Position numbers and translations under genes: made by a program
Assembly (NCBI GenBank): GCA_015039465.1
Contig: MU130016.1
Location: 1-64,000, forward strand
Length of the DNA stretch: 64,000 nucleotides
Direction of reading: 5' to 3'
DNA from: Phlegmacium glaucopus
Lineage: Eukaryota > Basidiomycota > Agaricomycetes > Agaricales > Cortinariaceae
Part shown: in pieces, positions 12,560 to 23,620 of the stretch
Layout: each line of letters opens with the position of its first letter
How positions within the stretch are numbered: the first letter of the stretch is position 1
Notes under the pieces: generated by a model
What the model saw: only the letters and a program-made list of their open reading frames with translations
What the model was told of the DNA's origin: nothing
Databases searched by the model: none

Positions 12560-14221
12560 CATAAGTTGGATGGTGGTTGGGCCCATGTCATTTTTTCTGA
12601 GATAAGGGGGGAGGAAACACGATCTCGTTCACGTTCAAACAGGTCTATCACGGACTTTTTTTTGTTACTATTTTATTGTAAAAACTGTAGCCTGTTGTGT
12701 AAACTTTTATTGAGTCCTGACTGTCAGATCTCTTCTTGATACTTGTACTGTGATTTATAAAGGAGTTTCCTGGGATCTCGAACTGAGTAAATAAACAGAC
12801 GGTATGGGGAGTTCGAGCACAGAAGAGAATGTACCGGTATAACTGATTCCTACTGTATGGAAAGGGGAAAAAAAAAATGTCTCTAAATATGGTTAGCCAT
12901 GTGCCAATATGCGAATAATTAGGTGTCAAGATGGTTTGTGGTCCGGAATAAAAGAAAAAGAACTATGAGAATCAAGAGGGCGGAGAGAATGCAGTGGCAG
13001 CTAGCCCGAGGACCTATGCAGTACCAGAGAAGCTTCCATCATAATCCAACACAATCTATCACAAGGCACATAGGGTGACAGTGACAAACGGAGGGCATTA
13101 AGGGCATTGAATACCCGGCGCTAAAGACGGGAAACATGAAAACTCGAAGGATGGATACCAAATGATATGATATCCAACCATTATAAATCAAAATGAGCAT
13201 GGGTGGTCAAAGACAGCGAAACCGAACAAATATATATCCGCTATTCCCAAATCCATAGGGCAAAGTATACCGTTATAAAGACTCCTTCCAAGAGTAAGAA
13301 CTGACATGGAAGGAAGGCAAGGTAACGGACAGTCGCCCCAGGATTTCGGGAAGACGTCGGTTCGTTCTGCTGCACAAGCTCGGATAGAAGGAAGGGGGGT
13401 GGGAGGAGGGGGACAGAAGGTTCTGGCGCCGGGCGGTGGGGGCATACTCGCACACCCAACTCATGCCCGTCGGTTTTGGCAGAAGTGCGCCTGAAAAAAG
13501 AGTACAGAGTACTCAGTAGATGCGCTAGCTGTCTTTCTGCACATATCAAGGATGCTCAAAACTGCGCTGTAATCCATGTGTCAAAGCAGAAAATGACAGC
13601 GAAGGGAGTGAAGAAGAAATTGTTATCCAACAAGTATGATATATAAGATCTCTTCGCCGGCTCGATAAACAACGTACCTGTAGGATGGGTTGGTGAAGTG
13701 GATAATCGATGGGGGGCGAATCATGATTGTCGAGAATCAAGGCGCTGGAAGCCTGGAATCAGATAAGGTTCTCGACTAAGCACTTTTGACAAGTCCCAAA
13801 TAGAAGTCCAAAATAAACCTTAACGATAGCCAGCGGTAGCCTCGTGACCATTTGGATCCCGTCACAAAGTGACATGTGTTGCTGATCTCCCATCAAATTG
13901 GATGCCGTAGCTCGCCATCGACTTTTTTTGACACTCCGGCGAGTCTGCCGGTTAGGTGCCGATGGGGTTTGGGTTGGGCTAGTAATTGGTTAGGTCCTGG
14001 TTAGCGTTAGGGGTTCGCGTTAGTGGTTGTGTTAGTGGTTTTTGTTCAGGTTAGGGGCAGATTTAGGGGCAGGTATATGTCCTTTTCGCGCGGTCTTGGG
14101 GAGGTTAGGTTAGAACTCCGGCTGCCGTGAGGCGGCCGAAGCACAGTGTGTCGCATTTCATAACTTCCCCATTTGGGGAGTGTGTCGGACTTATATCTCA
14201 ACCTGATGACCAACTCGCAGC
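12560..14221. other. Intergenic region without a supported gene
   Basis: Short open stretches occur on both strands, but none has a recognisable domain or a consistent exon chain. A G-rich stretch at about 13940-14110 contains repeated GGTTAG/TTAGGGG-like words, including GCGTTAGGGGTTCGCGTTAG. It ends just upstream of the LanC-like gene and may be part of its promoter or a degenerate simple repeat. Confidence 0.5.
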
Positions 14222-15836
14222 ATGGCTGATATCAATTCTCGTTTTATCCCATTGCCCACTGAACTTTTTGCTTTGGAGAAAGACTGGGCATCTACAACCA
14301 AATCTATATCATCAACACTTCTTCGAGACCTAGCAGTTGTGCAACGTCATTGCAAAGAGACCACAAAAATCAGCAGCTTTGATAGCATCTATGTCGGGAT
14401 CGCAGGTGAGATCAAATGTGACATCGGATATCGAAACTTCATTAAAATAAATATTTCTTATCCAAGGGATTGCTTTCATGGGGTATCATATTGCGGAGAA
14501 AAACGTTCGACTATCAGAAGACATCTTAGAGCGTAAAACCTTGTTCTCTACAGCAGATAAGGATTTAGTTAGGGTGCTACGCCAAAATCCTATCAACCCT
14601 GCTCACATACACTCGAGGCCCCCACGCTTATCGTTCATCGAGACTCAGCTCGGAATTGCCACCTTGGTTCTAGCGCGAAACCCCGCCACCTCTGAACAAG
14701 TCATCATCGATGATTTCCAAGCGGCTAAAGATTATTTAGACTATGCTATAAAAGTAGCAGTTTCTCCTGCTGGCAACGAAGATATTCAGAACCAGGACGA
14801 TGGATGTGAGATTTTGTACGGGCGCGCAGGATTACTCTATGCTCTTCTTTACCTTCGAAAGGCTCTCCGTGGTGACGCGCATTCTGCTTTTGTGCAGGGT
14901 CCGCTAGAAAAAATTACTTCCGACACCAATCTATCTTGTCTCATTGAATCAATAATATCTCGTGGAAAGCACGGATCCCAAATGCTTTCCGCCGACCTCA
15001 AGTCCCGCGATACTCGCTCCGTACCACCGTTGATGTGGAGATGGCATGGTAAACGTTACCTGGGCGGCGCTCACGGAGTAGGTTGGTAATTTTTTTTTAC
15101 TGTTAGGTCATTCGTTTTCATTTCGTTTTGTTGGTAGCGGGCATTCTACAGATCATCTTGAATTGCCCATTTCCCCTTTATCAGACACACATACAGGATA
15201 TCATACATACGATCCTATGGCTTGTTGACTGCCAAGATGAATCAGGTAACTGGCCGACAAAATGTGCAACTAATAGGGTTCAAAGTGGTGGTTCTAGCGG
15301 AAGTCATCTCGTTCAGTAAGGTCTGACTATTGAACCGACTAAATATCATACTCACGGCATTTGATAGATGGTGTCATGGGGCGCCAGGCATAATCATTCT
15401 TCTTGCCACAGTTCTACGGATCTTCAAAGAGAACAGAGAAAGCATACCTATGAATGATGCAGTCACAGCAAAGATTCGTACTGCCATTCGTTGTGGTGCT
15501 GCTTTGATCTACAAGTGCGGTCTTCTGCGCAAAGGTGTAGGTCTCTGTCATGGCACCGCGGGTTCAGTGTATGCCTTGTTATCTGCATCTGCCGTACTCG
15601 ACACTCCCGAGTCTTCCAATAGACCAATCTTTATACAGGCTGTGCATCTTGCACATCTTGCGACTTTTCATAGGAAGATGACTGTATCAAAACAAATGAG
15701 CCTCCCCGATCATCCTTGGAGTTTGTATGAAGGATTGGCTGGTATGTGCTGCGCTTGGGCAGAGATATTGCATCGCATGGATTCCAAAGGCCCTCATGGA
15801 ATGCCTGGATACGATGACCTTGTATTTAGTACATAG
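14222..15836 (+). CDS. LanC-like protein (lanthionine synthetase C-like)
   Basis: Four exons (14222-14405, 14467-15081, 15138-15315, 15368-15836) sum to 1446 nt, 481 aa, with phases agreeing at every junction. The alpha/alpha toroid signatures are present in order: GCEILYGRAGLLYALLYL, YLGGAHGVAGILQIIL, QWCHGAPG near residue 328, GLCHGTAGSVYALL near 385, and LYEGLAGMCCAWAE near the end. The zinc-ligand residues of LanC proteins (Cys of WCHG; Cys-His of LCHG) are retained, so the fold and metal site look intact. Eukaryotic LANCL proteins bind glutathione and add it to dehydroamino acids in proteins; bacterial LanC cyclises lantibiotics. No precursor peptide or dehydratase gene lies nearby, so a LANCL-type role is more likely. 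The start is the first ATG in frame. Confidence 0.9.
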
Positions 15837-15975
15837 ATCGGTTCGAATCCGAAGATGCCCCGTATCATCTTCGAGGATCTTAAGTACTAGCTAGGCGAGT
15901 AAGCGGGCTAACCCTTTCCGTGGTCCCTTTGTAGTTTAAACCCACAGCTACGGCGTTTATGCCTCCCATCGCTCT

Positions 15976-18121
15976 TTGTACTTCCTGAGGCACCAGGCGT
16001 TAGTGATTTTGGCATACCTGCTTCTACATCCAACATCGTTCGCTGCACCTGCCTCTTCCGGTCAACTCAAGATCGTATACACTGGTTCAGATCCTAATAA
16101 TGAACTCTGGACTCTTAATTCTGGTCCATTCCCTAGCCCGCAACGGGGTCAACTCGGTGCGTCTATTCTGGGTCCACAAATTAAAACGTACTACTAGATC
16201 TCCAGAACGCCGATCTACTTGCACCTCCCACTACTTACCATGGCGAAGTAAGGAACTTCAAGTGGCCCTTTTCTTTGAGCCATAACAAACTCAGCGATGG
16301 GGGGCTGGGCCAGGCAACAGAATGGTACTACACTACTTGCATTATTTCCTTTCTTCAATAAAATTTATCTTCTGCGGCCCATCTATAGTTGATGCTCTAC
16401 CCCAAGCAACCGTTATTGCTGGTAAGTCTCATGAACATCATTTGAGCATCAATGGTCGACGGTCAGAACCCAAGGTGTTAACATGCGTCTCAAAGCAGGT
16501 GCAATACGGTAAGCCTTTTTTCTTTGCAAGGTTCGATGAAACGCTCATTATTTAATCACGTTTTCAGGCCTAGGGAAATGCATTGGCATGCCACAGCTGA
16601 GGTTTTCCTTTTCACGCCGTAATAATCATCACAGGCACTGACAATGATGACAAGTGGGCATATGTTCTCAAAGTAAGCAATGACAAAATGTTATGATATA
16701 CCCTTCTATTGAATCAACACCCCCAGGGCGATCTTAGAATTAGCACAATTACACCAGAAGGCCAGGTCTGGGTGGGAGATGTTGTGAGTTTCTTTGCCAT
16801 CAACAACAAATCTTCCATTTATTAATCTCTTTTCCACAACTAGTCTCAAGGTGATCTGTGGTGTTTTCCTGCTGGTAATCCACATTCGATTCAGGCAAAA
16901 GATACCACGCCAGACGGTGCTGAATTTATTCTCATCTTCGACGAGGGGAATTTTTCAGAAGATGCTACATTTCAGCTCACTGATTGGCTTGCTCACGTTC
17001 CAAAATCTGTCCTCGCCAAGAATTTTGGGATGGATGGCAACTTACAAGCCTTTGACTACATTCCTCAAACAGAACTCTATAAATTTCCCTGTAGGTGGTC
17101 AAGCCGATCTTGTCATTCGAAATGACGATACCTTAAGCCTTACTCTGGTCATATAGCACAACCACCGCCACAAGACATAAACAAGGATATGGCCATTCCC
17201 AATAACTATTAACACGCCACATCCATTTACATTCCAACTATCCGACGTCCCTGCTGAGAAGAAGATAGGAGGTTCTGTCAAGCCTGAGGTAGTAGACACG
17301 AGAACTTTCACTGTTTCTGAGAAGATATCCGCCGCTGAGGTCGAAATTGATGTTGGAGGAATGAGGTAAGTTGGTTCAAAATCTTCTGCCGTATATATCT
17401 TATAGGTAGCGTTGCAGAGAATTGCATGTTCGTTATTCACGATGCGTTCGCCCACGTTTTTTCCGCCCCCTGACATTGGATTTTTTCAGTGGCACCCTAG
17501 CGACGCAGCCTGAATGGACATTCTTTATGTGAAAAACCTTTTGTTACATCTACTTGCTCAAAAAGGACTGACGTAGCCTCCTTGTTATTCAGATCTGGTG
17601 AGGCAAGAATCACACCCTTTGCATCACAGAGTAATGCAGCGACATACGACTTCTATGTAACGTTTTTCATTTTCTGTTCTATATGGTTAAAGATTTCTGA
17701 AGCGGATTCTAATACGTTAGCCTGGTGACATTGCGTATATACCGCCTTCATTCGGTTTGCAAATTTCTCAAATGATACAATTTATGTTTAAATTTCTCAA
17801 CGTTTCCTTTCTCTCTCTCTTTTTTTTTCCAGGTCACTACATAGAAAATACCGGAAATACGACTTTGAAGTTTATTGAGATATTAAAAACGAGTATGTGG
17901 TTACAAAATTATTTTTATCTGTTTTGAACTCTTATTATCGTTTAGATTTTTTTCGAGATGTTTCTTTACATAACCCAATGGCTTGCGCTAACGCCAACAC
18001 ATTTGTTGAATTACAACATCATGATATAACACAAATAAATACGATACATACAGGACAAGCTGTTATAAATCACAATGAACCAGATGCAACTATCACAACT
18101 CCCCGAAAACAGCCTTGTTGA
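15976..18121 (+). pseudogene. Oxalate decarboxylase (secreted bicupin), decayed
   Basis: A hydrophobic signal-peptide-like start (FLRHQALVILAYLLLHPTS) lacks an ATG in frame. Downstream fragments match a bicupin in order: PTTYHGEVRNFKWPFSLSHN, a first-cupin region near 16580-16800 (HWHATAE read across frames, then TPEGQVWVGDVSQGDLWCFP), DGAEFILIFDEGNFSEDATF, and TDWLAHVPKSVLAKNFGMDG. The second cupin follows at 17490-17880 (TQPEWTFF, ARITPFASQSNAATYDF, PGDIAYIPPSFGHYIENTG) and the C-terminal QWLALTPTHLL near 17980. These are characteristic of fungal oxalate decarboxylase (oxalate to formate + CO2, Mn-dependent, EC 4.1.1.2). Several frameshifts, a stop after the second-cupin WHP motif and the missing start codon show that it is no longer functional. 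Confidence 0.85.
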
Positions 18122-18136
18122 TGTATAACAACGACT

Positions 18137-19090
18137 GGAAATGGCCCTGTTAGACAAGGAAGCTGCGGGAGAGGATGATAGGAGAGGCGAGTCGAATGGA
18201 GAACATGAACGACTCAAGGAGGCTCTCATGGTATGGCATTTCTCATACTGATCGTTATTCCACCCTCTAACATTATTCTTTGGTTGTCAAGTTGCGAAAC
18301 ATGACGCAACTTGAAGAAACGGATCATGAACATCGTAAACGGATATCCAGAATGGAAAATGGATGTTGCCACTGTTGAGAAAATTGGGGGTCAGTTTCCC
18401 ATCTTTTTCCTGATTCATTGGAGGTGTAAACTGATGCCTTGGCATCATCAAAGGTATCTTATTCACCTTGCCAATGCCGACTTCGAAATCGAATGGCTGA
18501 AGGACTGACTGGATGGTGTACTTGGTTCTGAATGCATGGTCATACGATTGACGGAATGCAACTTCATGCCTGGCAAGGTATATCTTCCGTTCCTAGCCTC
18601 CCTATTTATTCCTTATTATTCTTGAGTATAGAACATGAATTACGATTGAAGATCTTGAAGCTCTCAAGGAACTCTCCGATGAGAACCAGGTAGAAACAGA
18701 GACACAGGACCAACTTCCGAAGAGTGAACCTCTCGCAGAGTCGTTCATGTCAAGATTTGGACCACACTATCAACCAATTCCGAGAACTCGTTATGCGCTT
18801 ACAAATGTTTGTTCTCTTCTACCTCAGCCATTTTACTTTCGGCGACATTTCAAATTGCTGCTAAATCCTCCACCATGAAGGATCCGGCGCCCGCAAAATA
18901 TTGATGTTCAGCTGAACTTAGAGGCAAGGGAGTCAAAAGACTTGCTGATCGTTGTCCAGGTTTGTTTACCACTTTTTTTTTGCTTTCCACATCCCGATCC
19001 TGACGTCCTATCTGTAGATAGCGATGCCATCAGGCAGCTACCTATTCTTCGGCCACCTTGGCATCGAAAGCAGATTTGATCGACCAACAT
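18137..19090 (+). pseudogene. Dynactin subunit 1 (p150Glued) fragment, decayed
   Basis: Scattered frames encode, in order, EMALLDKEAAGED, LRNMTQLEETDHEHRKRIS, DGVLGSECMVIRLTE, ITIEDLEALKELSDENQVE, the NQFRELVMRLQ-like segment near 18770-18810, LNLEARESKDLLIVVQ and, near 19040-19090, YLFF ... ASKADLID. These are coiled-coil and post-coil segments of p150Glued, the dynactin subunit that couples dynein to microtubules. The N-terminal CAP-Gly part and the C-terminus are absent, frames are broken and stops intervene. This is a truncated pseudogene copy, probably transposed here from a functional gene elsewhere. Confidence 0.75.
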
Positions 19091-19916
19091 AGTAGTTCTG
19101 CATGTTTCCGATCTGCTCGTTGGGTTTTGCGAAGTCTAGTTAGACTCGAACTAACTTACTTGGGTCGCCAAACAAGAGGAATTGGAATATGGAGTAAGCA
19201 GCCCGAACGGTTATCCATTGAGTATCTGTAATTGTCCATTTGGGGCTCCTAATAAACTCAAACCTGTAGGGTCTTGACAGAGAACGGCAACACCACCAAA
19301 TCGCATGAGCTTGGACTTACCACGATAAGGAGCACTTACAAAATACCCTATGGTCACTCGTGGTCCATCGAAACAAACCGAGGATATCATTTAGTTTTAT
19401 CAGATTCCTCAGTCGTCTCCGAATTCCCGCCATCGCCATCTCTGCTGCACTTCAGTTCTTCCCTAGAAAATGCGCAAGCCTCTTCACCGTTGCCTCCTTC
19501 CTTACCGCGAATGAAGTTGGCGGTGAGGGGATGTTGTCGTCAAATTCAGGGCACAGGGGGCAGACTGGCTTGTCCATGGTTTAGAAGGAATGTCGTGATG
19601 TTCATCATGATATTTAACGTATGACATTCCGGAATCATTGCCATCTGAAATCTTGCTGTTGTCACCACATGTCGTTACTGCTTCATAAAGAAATCGGTCT
19701 TAAAGGAAGGTTCTCTGCTTGGCCGAATCTGCAACGACTCGTCCGCGCCGGTTTATTGTGCCTTCACAAATTCAATCGGTTTCATTGTTGATAGAAGCAA
19801 CTCAATTTTTATATCGGAACACAAGATAGCGAATATATTATGGTACATGCCTCGTTATCATAAATCCTCCCTTCGTGTTTTTTAAACTTCAAGATTCGAA
19901 TTCATCGTGTGATACA
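19091..19916. other. Intergenic, nothing recognised
   Basis: About 0.8 kb between the dynactin relic and the convergent SUMO-like gene. A plus-strand open stretch at 19274-19624 has no recognisable motif and could be a degraded continuation of the relic. Confidence 0.4.
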
Positions 19917-21372
19917 CTACACTGCTTCATGTTCTTCATCATCCTGGTCTGCGTCGACCCTCACGAACAGCTTTGCCCTGCCATCTACTCCACATTGGGA
20001 CATCGTTTCTTCCGCTGGACAGTCAAACTCATCAGTCTGGATTTCGCCTCCCTCCTCGGTTGAAACAGATAGGATGAGACGAGCTCTATGCCAAAAGATC
20101 AGCAAGGCATAATAGAACGAGAATGACAGTACGTACTGTTCATACTTGATGCCAAAGGTCTTACAAGCGGCTGCCAGGACTTTCCTTACAGGGTGCTTAC
20201 CACGAGTCTTGAACTGAGCAGATTCATTTTGTGGACCAATGATTGTAATCTCGAAGCGAGGGTCTTCCTCAGGTGGAGGTGGAGGTGGAGGCGCTGGAGT
20301 GGCTGGAATGGCCGATTTGACTTGTTTTGGTGGTGTCGATATGAGAACTAGTTGCGTTTCCCATAAGTAAAGAAATTGTTGAAGAGTGAAAATGTACAAA
20401 CCTTCATTACCTGGTTCGGCTGGTTTGTCCTTCTTCACTAACGTTGAAGAAACAATCTCTACATGTGTGTGTCAGATACAGAGTTAAAAGCCAACGATGA
20501 TACGGACGGTCAAGGGATTTTGGGAAAAAAGCACCACGAGGCTTAAACTTTTTCTGCAAGTTGGATCCGCCCTCGCCATTGTCTTCAAGTTCAGTAATTT
20601 GTCGGACATAGGGTATCTTCTTCAGGGGAACAGCGGTTTCTTCAGAGACTCGATCACCTTCAAGTTGATCATCACTTTGCTCATCATCGACATGCTTCCT
20701 GGATTTTTGGGAATAGTGTACTCTCCCTCCTGCCGTAGCAGCGTTAGATAATCCATCAATCTCTCTGCCAAATTCTTCAGGTATAGGTGTGTGCGAAAGG
20801 CCTTCATCGAGTGGAGGGTTTGGATGGATGACGGTACTCGAGGCCATCGGAAAATCTTCCATTTCCAAGCCGTGATTCGAAGGGCTAGGGGGAAATTCTG
20901 TGTCGATTGGGGTTAATGCACGACCTTTCCCCTGCGCCTTTTTCTGCTGACGTCGACCAACTGATCAGTGTAGGTAAAGGGTTTTATGATGCAATGGTCC
21001 GAAGATGCTGACCTTGAGCTCCTTCCACAATACTGACATCAATTTTACCCAAGAACGTCCATAGAAAACGGTAAGCGCTTTCATCAATTTCAACTTCCTC
21101 TCCTTGACAAACATCAATCGTGGATGTTCGAAGAGACAGAAGTACATCATCATCTAGATCAAAACTTTGGATAACCTGCCTAAGCGTGTTCTGGAATAAA
21201 AGTTCAAGGCCGAATATTTTCACATACTATCATATCAGAAAATGAGCCAACTACTCACTTGATAGTCTTCAGAAACGCGTAGGAACTTCCGTCGATCACC
21301 CAAAGCAAAGATCGCGACCGGAACGCTGCCTTCTGAGTTTGACTGTGGGCTCAAGGTAGATGTCATGTACAT
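19917..21372 (-). CDS. SUMO-like (Rad60-SLD type) domain protein
   Basis: Six exons on the minus strand (21372-21259, 21190-21013, 20960-20496, 20458-20411, 20347-20137, 20085-19917) give 1185 nt, 394 aa, with consistent phases. I chose the ATG at 21372; a second in-frame ATG lies two codons later. The N-terminal third (VPVAIFALGDRRKFLRVSED ... FDLDDDVLLSLRTSTIDVC) is an unassigned small domain. A hydrophilic linker rich in Ser, Glu and Lys and a polyproline run (APPPPPPPEED) follow. The C-terminal ubiquitin-like fold reads FEITIIGPQNESAQFKTRGK, KVLAAACKTFGIKYEQARL, and DEFDCPAEETMSQCGVDG, ending in an acidic tail. The last domain resembles Rad60/Esc2/NIP45 SUMO-like domains, which act in SUMO-dependent genome maintenance. 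There is no C-terminal diglycine, so it is not a processed modifier. Function is inferred from the fold only. Confidence 0.75.
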
Positions 21373-21534
21373 GATAGAGATGCTCAATTTCAAACACGAT
21401 TTCCTCAAAGAGTAGTGTATGTAGGTAAGAAACTGAACCGACCTACAAAAGAAACGTTGCCGAGTTAAACTATAACCACGCCAAGACCACGCGCTGAATT
21501 CGTCATGTGATGTACATAAGTCATTCGTCGCCAG

Positions 21535-23620
21535 CTCCGGGACTCGAGTTAAAAACAGATTTTAATCTTGAGCCTCCCAAAGTCCTTGATGACCTTCACG
21601 CCATATTTCCATGTATATACAAGTACGAGCTAAGTTTCGGAGGACACACGGAATCCATTTTAAACAGGTTTCAGAAATCTATGCCCTTCGTTTGGCTGAA
21701 TCAATGGTGTTTTTATCTTTAAAATGGGCTTGTAGGTGAGATCTAGTTTCATCCCAGCATCAACATACGGTTGCAGGATAGGAAGGATATTGTTGACCAC
21801 GGTGTAATTTTTATCAATTACAACATGCTTGAGTTTGGGGATATTATCAGGGACTTGTGGGCCAACTCTTCCTTGTATGAAAGCGGAAAGCGCTGTATCA
21901 GATATGTCACGACGGACATGTCCCCCATATACAAATCTCGGTTTGATTTTAAAATATTGAAGATTTGGCAAATACAAAATGTGATTGTTGCTTGGAGTAA
22001 GGAGATGGAGGAATGTATTGATGATATCAAAAGGTATGGATTGTATGCGGCTCAAAGAATAAAGAGCTTCGTCTTCGGTAAAATGTGTTACGAATGGGAC
22101 ACTGGCCAGACATTCAAGGAGGTCGCGGAGTGTTATGTGGAAGATATCCATGGATAGATGTCGGACACTTTTCCCGTTTCGTGATAGTAAGGCAAGCAAA
22201 GGAGAGCGACAATCATGGGAAGCTGGAGTGATAGTTTTATAAGCCACATTAGCTAAGGAGGGTGCATCTAGGGTTTCAAACAAAAGCGTGAGAGCCTGGG
22301 CCTGATCATTGGCAATTCTTGCACGATCCCTTATGACCAAGGATTTGAGGGAGGGCATGTGGATGATTCCTTTCGACAGCGTCCAGATGTCGACGGTCGA
22401 CAGGTCAATGGGTCGAATATCGATATCACACTCGATCAACATCGGGCAGCGAGTAAATAAGAGGCGACAAGCAGTGGCATCGAATCCCTTACAGGACAAA
22501 CAGGAGAAGTAGGTGAGCTGAGACCAGTTAACGGGGAATAGATGTAATCCTGGGTCCCATTCGTGGGAGGATACAGCCAGGCGTCGAAGTCGTTTGAATA
22601 TTCCTGACTGATACCATACGCTATGTTCAACGGGGCGGCCAGACCGTGGAAAGTAGATGTTCAGGAAGGTAAGGATTGGAATCTCTTCTTCAACCAAGGT
22701 AGCTAGTGGCCTCAGGTAATCACCGAAAGCACCGGAAAGCAAACACAACTGAAGTGAACGCCAACGATATGAAAATGGAAGTAGAAGGTTGATGTAAGCC
22801 TGCAATGGTAGTGGCGGCACCGCTGGCGTTGTTGGAAAAGCCAAGGATGGGGATGCATGCGGAGAATAAATACTGATATCGAGAGGAAGAGTTCCAGACC
22901 GACGCAGCCATTCACGGATCGCGTCGCATCGTTGTTGTATGTCTATGTTGAACTTTGAGATGATTGTGAGTCGCTGATCCAATCGAAGATGACTTTCTGG
23001 AAAGTGGGGAATTGGAATATGCAAACTCGCCCACATAGCTGATGTATGGAAGAGTATTGATCTCCAATGACCACAAATACGCCCAAGTATCAATGGGGCC
23101 TCACTTGAGCTCATCAAGGCGTTGTGATCACTAGGTAGACAACGAACGAAGATTTCTCGAAGGATGTCATCGGATATGCGGCGAATAGGTGATAGTAGCC
23201 GGCGATGTTCGTCGATGCCATCTTGCAATATCTTCATTTTGTAATTTAGGTCATCCAATAACGATTGAGTGTGGTTAATTTCTGCCTTGAGATTTGCCAC
23301 TTGAATTTCAGGGCCAACGAGCAACTCTGTTATCTGAACTATCTCCGGTGTCGTTGGGACATAATTCGTGCCCAGATACGTTACGAAAGGTGAATTGAAA
23401 GGAAGCAACTAGACCAGAGATGAGACAATATGATTGATTGTTGAAGATAAGTAGGTGAGAGCCGTAATAATTGACAGACCATGTTTGCGTTGGTAAGATC
23501 GGCACCTAAAGATTGGATATTTACGTGGCGTAGAAATCGATGCGATGAATATCCAATCCGTGCTCTGATTCAGGCTGCAGGGTCAACGATGATAGCAGGC
23601 AGCGTAGTGGGGTAAACGTT
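21535..23620. repeat. Segmental duplication, copy 1 (F-box block)
   Basis: Sequence from about 21535 to 23620 matches 44056-46110 in the same orientation. The match covers the F-box coding region, its 3' flank (both copies share GTTAAAAACAG ... AATCTTGAGCC) and about 200 bp of 5' flank (GTTGAAGATAAGTAG, CCATGTTTGCGTTG, GGGTAAACG). Similarity ends near 23620/46110. Confidence 0.85.
21660..23408 (-). CDS. F-box protein, copy 1
   Basis: Single-exon ORF of 582 aa. A coiled-coil-like stretch (LKAEINHTQSLLDDLNYKMKI at about residues 40-60) precedes the F-box (LSPIRRISDDILREIFVRCL, about 72-95). Then comes the basidiomycete-typical segment APLILGRICGHWRSILFHTS, and a long leucine-rich C-terminal region with weak LRR character. 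This architecture is found in large, lineage-expanded agaricomycete F-box families thought to be substrate receptors of SCF ubiquitin ligases. The paralogue at 44186-45952 is about nine-tenths identical by eye. Because both copies are intact full-length frames, both may be expressed. The target is unknown. Confidence 0.85.
   Translation of the reverse strand: MLPFNSPFVTYLGTNYVPTTPEIVQITELLVGPEIQVANLKAEINHTQSLLDDLNYKMKILQDGIDEHRRLLSPIRRISDDILREIFVRCLPSDHNALMSSSEAPLILGRICGHWRSILFHTSAMWASLHIPIPHFPESHLRLDQRLTIISKFNIDIQQRCDAIREWLRRSGTLPLDISIYSPHASPSLAFPTTPAVPPLPLQAYINLLLPFSYRWRSLQLCLLSGAFGDYLRPLATLVEEEIPILTFLNIYFPRSGRPVEHSVWYQSGIFKRLRRLAVSSHEWDPGLHLFPVNWSQLTYFSCLSCKGFDATACRLLFTRCPMLIECDIDIRPIDLSTVDIWTLSKGIIHMPSLKSLVIRDRARIANDQAQALTLLFETLDAPSLANVAYKTITPASHDCRSPLLALLSRNGKSVRHLSMDIFHITLRDLLECLASVPFVTHFTEDEALYSLSRIQSIPFDIINTFLHLLTPSNNHILYLPNLQYFKIKPRFVYGGHVRRDISDTALSAFIQGRVGPQVPDNIPKLKHVVIDKNYTVVNNILPILQPYVDAGMKLDLTYKPILKIKTPLIQPNEGHRFLKPV

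Noticed and set aside
13940..14110. Interstitial telomere repeat
   Set aside because: TTAGGG-like words are scattered and irregular; no tandem hexamer run.
14222..15836. Lantibiotic-type RiPP cluster around the LanC-like gene
   Set aside because: No precursor peptide, dehydratase or transporter nearby; neighbours are SPT7, a PEF protein and gene relics.
21771..22157. Plus-strand frame antisense to the F-box gene (and its twin at 44159)
   Set aside because: The minus-strand F-box ORF is intact and homologous between copies; the plus-strand frame is a shadow.
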